Origin: an uncultured Erysipelotrichaceae bacterium | GTDB lineage: Bacteria > Bacillota_I > Bacilli_A > RF39 > UBA660 | Direction of reading: 5' to 3' | NCBI GenBank assembly: GCA_902768065.1 | Contig: CACXJP010000051.1 | Coordinates: 1-11,578, forward strand | Length of the DNA stretch: 11,578 nucleotides | Part shown: positions 6,618-11,578 of the stretch, piece by piece | Layout of the letters: each line of letters opens with the position of its first letter | Numbering within the stretch: position 1 is the first letter of the stretch | Program-made: the position numbers and the translations under genes | The notes under the pieces: generated by a model | The model's input: the letters and a program-made list of their open reading frames with translations, nothing else | What the model was told of the DNA's origin: nothing | Databases searched by the model: none

Positions 6618-7511
6618 ATGGAATTACTTAAAAATTGTATGTTATGTCCTAGAAAATGTGGAGTAAACAGATATAAAACTAAAGGAGCTTGTGGTGCTAA
6701 TAATAAAATAAAATTAGCATACTATAGTCTTCATAAATGGGAAGAGCCTGTTATATCTGGTTCTAATGGAAGTGGAACTATATTCTTTTCTAATTGTAAT
6801 ATGAAGTGTATTTATTGTCAGAATAAAAAGATTAGTTTAGAAGGATATGGTAAATATATTTCTAATAAGAAATTAGGAGAAATAATGTTAAAGCTTCAAA
6901 AGATGGGTGCTCATAATATTAATTTAGTTACCCCTACTCATTATGTTCCACAAATTGCTTATACATTACGTAAATTAAAGAATAAAGCGTTGAATATACC
7001 CGTTATATATAATACAAGCAGTTATGAGAATGTTGGAACTATTATGCTTATGAATAATTTGGTTGATGTTTATTTAGCAGATCTTAGATATTATGATGAT
7101 GAACTTGCTTTTAATTATTCTGGATGTAGAAATTATTTTGAAAATGCTACTATGGCTATTGATGAAATGTTTAGACAAGTTGGTGAGTGTTCTTTTGATA
7201 AGAATGGTTTGATTACTAAGGGTCTTATTGTAAGAGTATTAATATTACCAGGTCATATTGAAGATTCTAAAAAAATAATAAAATATCTATATAAGACTTA
7301 TGGTGATGAGATTTTTATTAGTATTATGAATCAATATACTCCTATTAATACTTGTATATATAACAATCTTAATAGAAAGCTTACTGATGAAGAATATGAT
7401 GATGTTATAAAGTATGCTCTTGAATTAGGTGTTACCAATGCATTTATTCAAGAAGGTGGTACTGCTGATGATAGTTTTATTCCTGATTTTAACACTGATG
7501 TAATTGTGTAG
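6618..7511 (+). CDS. Radical SAM protein of the PflX (pyruvate formate-lyase activase-like) family
   Basis: A 297-residue radical SAM enzyme. The ATG at 6618 is chosen because the promoter and a GAGGT ribosome site lie just upstream; an earlier in-frame ATG at 6570 falls inside the preceding terminator. The [4Fe-4S] cluster motif CNMKCIYCQN is at 60-69 (C60, C64, C67). In front of it is the extra cysteine group typical of this family: C7, C10, C14 and C25 in CMLCPRKCG and GACG, possibly for a second metal site. Length and order match COG1313/PflX, proteins related to pyruvate formate-lyase activase whose substrates are mostly unknown. An IEDSKKII segment and a C-terminal QEGG stretch are also usual there. 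No glycyl-radical enzyme gene lies next to it, so the target cannot be read from context. Confidence 0.88.
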   Translation: MELLKNCMLCPRKCGVNRYKTKGACGANNKIKLAYYSLHKWEEPVISGSNGSGTIFFSNCNMKCIYCQNKKISLEGYGKYISNKKLGEIMLKLQKMGAHNINLVTPTHYVPQIAYTLRKLKNKALNIPVIYNTSSYENVGTIMLMNNLVDVYLADLRYYDDELAFNYSGCRNYFENATMAIDEMFRQVGECSFDKNGLITKGLIVRVLILPGHIEDSKKIIKYLYKTYGDEIFISIMNQYTPINTCIYNNLNRKLTDEEYDDVIKYALELGVTNAFIQEGGTADDSFIPDFNTDVIV

Positions 7512-7536
7512 TTTGTGTGAAAATATGCTAATTTCT

Positions 7537-7564
7537 TTGAATTTTAAGATTTTTGTGATATTAT
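7537..7564 (+). promoter_or_regulatory. Promoter of the thioredoxin-like gene
   Basis: TTGAAT (7537-7542), a 16-base spacer and TATTAT (7559-7564) with a TGA extension. A strong AGGAGGT at 7571-7577 precedes the ATG at 7583 by five bases. No clear terminator hairpin is visible between the radical SAM stop and this promoter, so read-through from upstream is possible. Confidence 0.6.
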
Positions 7565-7582
7565 TATTTTAGGAGGTTTAAT

Positions 7583-8128
7583 ATGAAAAAGATAGGTTTA
7601 TTAGTTATACTAATGATGATACTTGTAGCTCCATTTGCTGTATTTGCTGAAGAAGAAGGAGATAAAAAAGATACTAAGGAAGTTAATATTTATTTCTTTA
7701 GAGGGCAAGGATGCAGTCACTGTGCTGAAGCTGAAGAATGGTTTAAATCTATTGAAGAAGAATTGGGAGATAGATTTAAAATCGTTGATTATGAAACTTG
7801 GTATAATGAAGATAATGCAGAATTAATGAAGAAAGTTGCTGAAGCAAGAGGAGAAGCTGAACAAGCTACTGGTGTTCCATATATAATTGTTGGAGATAAA
7901 TCTTGGATAGGATTTGCTGATGACTATAAAGAAGAAATAAAAGATCAAATCAATTCTGAATATGGTAAAAATATCAATGATAGATATGATGTAATGGAAC
8001 TTATGAATGATATTGGTTCAAATAAGAAAAAAGATTCTGGTAGTGATGTAGCTTCATTAATTATTATCTTATTAGTTGTTGGTGGTATAGGTTTCGGTAT
8101 TTATAAAGCAAGAGCTAATACAAATTAA
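7583..8128 (+). CDS. Membrane-anchored extracytoplasmic thioredoxin-like protein
   Basis: A 181-residue protein with an N-terminal signal peptide: KK, a hydrophobic core at 4-21 and a likely cut after AVFA (22). The thioredoxin fold follows with the active site GCSHC (C44, C47), a helix AEEWF and the cis-proline loop GVPYIIVG (P99). After a charged linker, residues about 156-175 form a second hydrophobic helix followed by a short KAR tail, so the domain should face outside, held by the C-terminal anchor and perhaps also by an uncleaved leader. CSHC is an unusual dithiol pair, closer to glutaredoxin/DsbA-like CxHC than to the thioredoxin CGPC. The likely role is thiol oxidation, reduction or isomerisation of exported proteins, or electron relay; no CcdA/DsbB partner is in the window. 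It is a single gene with its own promoter and terminator. Confidence 0.85.
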   Translation: MKKIGLLVILMMILVAPFAVFAEEEGDKKDTKEVNIYFFRGQGCSHCAEAEEWFKSIEEELGDRFKIVDYETWYNEDNAELMKKVAEARGEAEQATGVPYIIVGDKSWIGFADDYKEEIKDQINSEYGKNINDRYDVMELMNDIGSNKKKDSGSDVASLIIILLVVGGIGFGIYKARANTN

Positions 8129-8154
8129 AAATAGACAAAAATGTCTATTTTTTT
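8128..8154. terminator. Bidirectional intrinsic terminator
   Basis: A perfect stem AAATAGACA/TGTCTATTT (8129-8137 with 8142-8150) with an AAAA loop has a T tract after it on the plus strand, and on the minus strand the complement of the preceding A tract. It ends the thioredoxin-like gene rightward and the LysM gene remnant leftward; the two stop codons flank it at 8126-8128 and 8155-8153. Confidence 0.85.
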
Positions 8155-9085
8155 ATATAATTAATTCTTGTCCTATAGTTAGTAAATTACTAGAAAGATT
8201 ATTTTTTTCTTTTAATTCATCAACTGTTAAACTATATTTTTTAGCTATAGACCACAGGCTATCTCCCTTTTGAACTATATAAGTATTATTACTTTTTTCT
8301 ATTTTTGGTACTAATAACTTTTGGTTTACTTGAAGTGTTAAATCTAATAAATTATTTATCTCAATTAATTCCGGAATAGTAATATCATACTCTCTTGATA
8401 TTTTCCAGAGACTATCTCCTTTTTTTACTGTATAGATATCATACTCCTCATTAGTTGTTTGTTCTTCTTTTGATGGAATATATAGTTCTTGTCCTATAAA
8501 TAAAGTAGGATCACTTAGATTATTTATTGTTAGTAATTCTTCTATAGGGATATTATTGTTTTTGGCTATACTATATAAGGTGTCTCCTTTTTGAACTATA
8601 TAGATAGGATTATTATTAGTAGATTTTAGTCTAATAATTTGTCCTATAGATAAATTATTATCTATTAGATTATTAATTATTTTTAAATCATCTATCGATA
8701 TATTAAACTTTTTACTTATTGAATATAGGGTATCTCCTCTTTTTACAATATATTCATCTATTGAATTATTTATTTCATAGGGATATCCTAAGTATTCAGC
8801 AATTGATTCTACTACTGCTTCTGCATAATCTTCTATATTATTATTTAGTTTAATAGCATCTTTCTTATTATCAATAAATCCATACTCTACTAGTACTGGT
8901 TCATTAGAATTGGTTTCTCTTAATATATAGTAATAATCTAGATTAGGATTTTCTGGAAGTCTTCTTTGATATGATTTTCTTTTTATTTGTCCTCTTTTTT
9001 CTAAATTATTTAGTATTAGATCTGAAAAGAAGTAGTTGTTTTTAAGAGAATAAACAACTTCTGCTCCTTCAGCACCTCGTGATAG
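8153..9085 (-). pseudogene. 3' part of an N-acetylmuramoyl-L-alanine amidase gene with four LysM repeats; 5' half missing
   Basis: A 310-codon frame without stops, but with no start codon at its upstream end, where an in-frame TGA (9088-9086) and the neighbour's stop block it. The first 115 or so residues are the C-terminal half of an Amidase_3 domain: SRGAEGAEVVYSLKN, SYQRRLPENPN, DYYYILRETN and VLVEYGFIDN with the catalytic glutamate. Four LysM peptidoglycan-binding repeats follow, each with GDTLYSI/GDSLW and an INN core, in VKRGDTLYSISKK, VQKGDTLYSIAKN, VKKGDSLWKISRE and VQKGDSLWSIAKK, and the protein ends at GQELII. Missing are the leader and the first zinc ligands (HGG, E and probably H), some 95-110 residues. 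The parent enzyme would cleave the amide bond between MurNAc and the peptide. The clean reading frame suggests a recent break, an insertion or an assembly join rather than slow decay. Confidence 0.82.
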
Positions 9086-9100
9086 TCAATGTGTAACTAT
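9080..9100. other. Breakpoint between the amidase remnant and the TPR gene
   Basis: Amidase homology, read leftward, can be followed back to SRGAEGAEV (near 9082), while the TPR gene ends at 9097 with TAG. Only about a dozen bases separate the two. Read in the amidase frame across the join, the bases give IVTH, then TGA, then LSRGAEG; the histidine falls where a zinc ligand is expected, which may be chance. This is where a deletion, insertion or assembly join must lie. Confidence 0.6.
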
Positions 9101-9972
9101 TTCTTCTTTTTACTATTTTCTAATATGTAATAATCTATTGTAGGTATTGTTTCTACAAGGAAATCATAATTCTTAAAGTACATTATAACTTCTGACGAAT
9201 CCCCTTTAGAATAATATCCTTCTGGAACTTTTGTATTTTCTTTCATTGTGCCTTTAAAGAATTTAATAAAATCAGGATTAGCCTTATTTATTCTATCTAA
9301 GTATTCTTTAGCTTTCTTATCATTACCTTGTTTATAGTATAGAATAAATAGTGGAAATAACATTTCTAATTGTTCTTCAGGATATTTTTTAAATAGTTTA
9401 AGCATATCATTTTCTTCTTCTAGGAAAGCATATATTGCCATAAGTAAATATCTAGCACCTGTATTATCATTTTCATTTAATTTTAATATTTCTTTACATA
9501 CATCACGTGCTTGTTTAATCTTACCATCTAAAATTAAATAATCTGCTTTAGCAAACAAACCTCTAATATATGGTCTAGTTTCAAATATTCCATAGAAGTG
9601 TCCTATATTGTCTTTTTTAAAGTATTCTTCATCTTCCAATCTATCTTTTTCAAATTCTAATCCTTCTTCTAATAATTTCCATCTTTTTAGTGGATTATCT
9701 TCTAAATGTACTTGAAATAGTATTGCATCAAAACAATCAGGGCACATATCATATGCTTCTTTTGCATACTTTATAGCTTGTGTTTTAGATTTAGTATTTT
9801 CTGCTTTTTCTAACAACTCATAAGCATCATCTAATATTGTATTAGTATAATCTATTTCACCAGCATTATATTTTTGCATAAACTCTTGCAATTTTTCATT
9901 AAGTTCTTTTTCATCTTTAGCATCAGTATTTGCTAAGAATTCATTAATCATATTATTAAATTTATTATCCAT
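9097..9972 (-). CDS. TPR protein of the ST7-like type
   Basis: A 291-residue soluble helical protein. An AGGTGAT ribosome site (9983-9977) lies four bases before the ATG at 9972. The N-terminal 50 residues are acidic and charged. Tetratricopeptide-like helix pairs follow, for example AIKYAKEAYDMCPDCFDAIL (about 65-85), then HFYGIFETRPYIRGLFAKAD and KQARDVCKEILKLNENDN with GARYLLMAIY, a pattern I recognise from ST7-like TPR proteins, and further repeats LFPLFILYYKQGNDKKAKEY and DRINKANPDF. The tail reads EGYYSKGDSSEVIMYFKN. TPR domains act as scaffolds for protein contacts; no enzyme motif is visible and the partner is unknown. The gene could be chromosomal or cargo of the element suggested by the recombinase upstream. 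Confidence 0.8.
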   Translation of the reverse strand: MDNKFNNMINEFLANTDAKDEKELNEKLQEFMQKYNAGEIDYTNTILDDAYELLEKAENTKSKTQAIKYAKEAYDMCPDCFDAILFQVHLEDNPLKRWKLLEEGLEFEKDRLEDEEYFKKDNIGHFYGIFETRPYIRGLFAKADYLILDGKIKQARDVCKEILKLNENDNTGARYLLMAIYAFLEEENDMLKLFKKYPEEQLEMLFPLFILYYKQGNDKKAKEYLDRINKANPDFIKFFKGTMKENTKVPEGYYSKGDSSEVIMYFKNYDFLVETIPTIDYYILENSKKKK

Positions 9973-10001
9973 TTACATCACCTACTACTTTTTTATTTTA
10001 G

Positions 10002-10031
10002 AAAGTTATTACGGTTAAGCGTAATAACTTT
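10002..10031. repeat. Perfect 12-bp inverted repeat upstream of the TPR gene
   Basis: AAAGTTATTACG and its complement CGTAATAACTTT flank a 6-base GTTAAG spacer. On the minus strand it covers where the -35 box of the TPR gene would be: a TAAAAT at 10000-9995 lies right behind it. It may be a repressor or activator operator. On the plus strand TTTGTTTTTC follows, so it could also act as a terminator for antisense transcription; on the minus strand no U tract follows. Confidence 0.65.
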
Positions 10032-10040
10032 TTGTTTTTC

Positions 10041-10070
10041 AAAATTATTACACCTTAGAGTAATTAATTT
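10041..10070. repeat. Second, imperfect copy of the dyad
   Basis: AAAATTATTAC pairs with GTAATTAATTTT around ACCTTAGA, with one bulged base. It resembles the dyad at 10002-10031 in length and in the TTATTAC/GTAAT core. It covers the stop codon of the DinD-like gene and could also serve as its weak terminator. Confidence 0.45.
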
Positions 10071-10918
10071 TTCATTTCAATTTCTTTTTCATCTATATAC
10101 TGATAGTTTAAAGCATTTGCATTAGTAACTACACTCTCACCTAGTTCCTGCTCTAAATCTTTTCTTGCATTGCCCGCAATTTTACCACCACGTCTTGCTA
10201 CATCTATATTTTCATTTAAACCCTTTGGATTTTTCTTTTTGGCAATTTCTCTTGTTGCTATTTCTCCTAAATCTGCAAGTGCTACTTCAACATCAGTCAT
10301 ATTATCTCTTAATGATTCTTTCCTAAGTCCTTTAAATGACTTATATTGTTTTGCAGTCATGCCAGACCATTCTTTATAAATCTCATTTGTTAGAATTGCA
10401 TATTCTTTTGATTCAGTTATTCCACCATCTTTCCATACATCAGTAAGTTGTTTTCTATCCTGAATACCTTTGATTCTTTTTGCAATCCATTTTTCATCAT
10501 AACCTTTAGCTCTATATAAGTCTATCGCTCTTTGTGCTGCTAATGAAGGATCAAATGTTTCATCTATTCTCTCACTACCTAGTTTAGCTAGCCATTGTTT
10601 TATAGGCTCTGCATTCTTGCTAGGAATTGATTCAATAATTCTAAACATTCCTTCAATATCAACAACATCTGTCATACGATATTTACCATCTTGTGCTTTA
10701 AGTTTCAACTGGTGACAATTTGTCACCGTTTCATTTCCTTCAGCATTCAAGCGTTGTTTAAGCTTATTCCAGTATTTTCTTCCATCTTTGCTTTCTGAAA
10801 TAACACTAACAATATCAACAACACTTATAAAGTATTTTTCTTGCTCCTTATCCCAAACAGTCCTAATAGTTTCACTATTAAATATTTTATTTACTAAATG
10901 CATTTTATCTTGATTCAT
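10064..10918 (-). CDS. Bro-N / DinD-like DNA-damage-inducible protein
   Basis: A 284-residue protein. The ATG at 10918 is chosen because AAAGGAGGT (10932-10924) lies five bases upstream; a further 33-base extension would run into the promoter. The N-terminal part (about 15-115) resembles Bro-N/antirepressor domains: IRTVWDKEQEKYFISVVDIV, a lysine-rich helix with WNKLKQRL, then VTNCHQLKLKAQDGKYRMTD and a GMFRII helix. The C-terminal part, KGLRKESLRDNMT, GEIATREIAKKKNPKG, ARRGGKIAGNARKDLE and LGESVV, matches the layout of DinD-like proteins, including E. coli DinD, which is LexA-controlled and reported to inhibit RecA strand exchange. The promoter carries a LexA box. The codon mix looks slightly less AT-rich than its neighbours, and it sits beside a serine recombinase, so mobile origin is likely. 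The exact function is inferred. Confidence 0.75.
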   Translation of the reverse strand: MNQDKMHLVNKIFNSETIRTVWDKEQEKYFISVVDIVSVISESKDGRKYWNKLKQRLNAEGNETVTNCHQLKLKAQDGKYRMTDVVDIEGMFRIIESIPSKNAEPIKQWLAKLGSERIDETFDPSLAAQRAIDLYRAKGYDEKWIAKRIKGIQDRKQLTDVWKDGGITESKEYAILTNEIYKEWSGMTAKQYKSFKGLRKESLRDNMTDVEVALADLGEIATREIAKKKNPKGLNENIDVARRGGKIAGNARKDLEQELGESVVTNANALNYQYIDEKEIEMKN

Positions 10919-10941
10919 AAGATACCTCCTTTGCTGTATAT

Positions 10942-10970
10942 ATTGTATCAAACATATGTTCTAATTACAA
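10942..10970 (-). promoter_or_regulatory. SOS-type promoter with LexA box, DinD-like gene
   Basis: On the minus strand TTGTAA (10970-10965), a 17-base spacer and TACAAT (10947-10942) with a TGA extension. The spacer holds AGAACATATGTTTG at 10962-10949, matching 13 of the 14 positions of the Bacillus LexA/DinR consensus CGAACRNRYGTTYG; only the first base differs. Repressor bound there would block RNA polymerase, so induction by DNA damage is expected. Confidence 0.8.
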
Positions 10971-11008
10971 TAGTTGTATAAGTAGTTTATCAATTTTTTA
11001 TGTACACC

Positions 11009-11027
11009 TTGTCGCAACTTGCGACAA
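11009..11027. repeat. Perfect 19-bp palindrome beside the recombinase gene
   Basis: TTGTCGCAACTTGCGACAA has two perfect 9-bp arms around a central C. It is far more GC-rich than its surroundings and lies five bases beyond the recombinase stop codon. No U tract follows on either strand, so a normal intrinsic terminator is unlikely. It may be a recombinase arm or attachment site, an operator, or the foot of a structured RNA. Confidence 0.75.
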
Positions 11028-11031
11028 AGTT

Positions 11032-11578
11032 CTAATTATTCAATATACTAAATTTATAGATAATTTCTATATTTCTATCTTTATCTATAATAATTTTATC
11101 AATTAAGGCTTGTATTAACTCTCTTGATGGATTATCAATATCAATTAATTTTCTTATTTTATCTTCGTAATCTTTTATTTCTGATTTATTAACTTTCTTC
11201 TCTTCTTTTGTATCTTGTAGACTTTGGATTTTTTCTCTTGTTCTAATTAAAGAATTTTCTGTTTCTCTAGATATTCGTAAATACATTTCTTCAGATACTA
11301 TTCCATTAAATTTATCTTGATATAGCATATCTAATTTACTAATTAAGTCTTTTTCTTGTTTTCTTAAATCATTTATCTGATTATTAACATCACTATTATC
11401 TTTTTTATTAATATTTTTAGATATTTCTGATATATCTAAATTTTTTAGATACTTTTTACAAGTACTTTTTATAACTTTAAGTAATGCTTCTTCTAATTTA
11501 TCATACGGGCTGAAATGAGGTTCACACATTCTTCTTTTTGGATCTCTTGAATATCTATTACAATTAACAGTCCAATAG
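11032..11578 (-). CDS. Large serine recombinase, C-terminal part (5' end outside window)
   Basis: The frame is open from the right edge to a TAG at 11034-11032, giving 181 residues of a protein whose N-terminal catalytic domain lies outside the window. The visible part starts in the zinc-ribbon region (YWTVNCNRYSRDPKRRMCEPH) and continues through LEEALLKVIK, a long coiled coil (about 70-130, rich in K, E, L and Q: NDLRKQEKDLISKLDMLYQD) and the conserved ending SRELIQALIDKIIID with IEIIYKF. That order is diagnostic for large serine recombinases (Tn4451 TnpX or phiC31 type), which integrate and excise phages and conjugative or mobilisable elements at specific sites. The coiled coil normally controls direction. 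The gene is read toward the DinD-like gene. Confidence 0.85.
   Translation of the reverse strand, partial: YWTVNCNRYSRDPKRRMCEPHFSPYDKLEEALLKVIKSTCKKYLKNLDISEISKNINKKDNSDVNNQINDLRKQEKDLISKLDMLYQDKFNGIVSEEMYLRISRETENSLIRTREKIQSLQDTKEEKKVNKSEIKDYEDKIRKLIDIDNPSRELIQALIDKIIIDKDRNIEIIYKFSILNN

Noticed and set aside
8161..8780. The repeated LysM-coding segments as a DNA repeat or CRISPR-like array
   Set aside because: The similarity is at protein level with diverged codons, as expected for four LysM domains; there are no constant spacers.
9086..9088. In-frame TGA before SRGAEGAEV as recoded tryptophan (genetic code 4)
   Set aside because: All intact genes use TGG for tryptophan and contain no in-frame TGA, and an upstream in-frame TAA at 9112-9110 would still block the frame. 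The lack of TGA stops among twelve genes is too small a sample.
10170..10379. Plus-strand frame inside the DinD-like gene
   Set aside because: Antisense to a well-supported coding region and without start signals.
10711..10727. GGTGACA/TGTCACC inverted repeat inside the DinD-like gene
   Set aside because: It encodes the VTNCHQL motif that I recognise as conserved in this protein family, so codon constraint explains it.

Overview
The window looks like chromosomal DNA of an AT-rich Gram-positive bacterium, most likely an uncultured gut Bacilli/Firmicutes lineage. The evidence is the very low GC content, arginine coded mostly by AGA, Shine-Dalgarno sequences of two kinds (AGGAGG-like and AGGTGAT-like), many U-tailed hairpin terminators, TATAAT-type promoters and a Bacillus-type LexA box. 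Tryptophan is written TGG and no intact gene contains an in-frame TGA, so the standard code applies, although none of the twelve visible stop codons is TGA. The lineage is inference; no rRNA or marker gene is present.

Layout. From 1 to about 2211 two genes are read leftward: a fold-type-I PLP aminotransferase whose reading frame continues into a GNAT acetyltransferase (a fusion cut by the left edge), and upstream of it a small protein of the kind found beside von Willebrand A (VWA) proteins. The VWA gene itself (2283-2900) is divergent from it. Next comes a two-helix membrane protein (2954-3562), convergent with and overlapping a minimal AraC-type regulator (3559-4014). From 4115 to 8128 four rightward genes stand mostly as single units with their own promoters and terminators: a soluble VirD4/TraG-like ATPase without other conjugation genes, a tail-anchored protein with a nucleotidyltransferase-like domain lacking the usual acidic pair, a PflX-like radical SAM protein, and a membrane-anchored extracytoplasmic thioredoxin-like protein.

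From 8153 to the right edge everything reads leftward. The 3' half of an amidase-LysM cell-wall hydrolase gene (8153-9085) has no start and no N-terminal catalytic half; it abuts the stop codon of a TPR/ST7-like gene (9097-9972). Upstream of that lie two tandem imperfect dyads, a Bro-N/DinD-like gene whose promoter spacer contains a near-consensus LexA box, a perfect 19-bp palindrome, and the C-terminal part of a large serine recombinase that runs off the right edge. This right-hand block resembles the end of an integrated element, and the broken amidase gene may mark its insertion point, a deletion or an assembly join.

I see no rRNA, tRNA, CRISPR array or recognisable insertion sequence, and no obviously complete new multi-gene system. 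The most unusual items are the aminotransferase-GNAT fusion, the orphan VirD4-like ATPase beside a possible pseudo-nucleotidyltransferase, the interrupted amidase, and the SOS-controlled DinD-like gene beside a serine recombinase.
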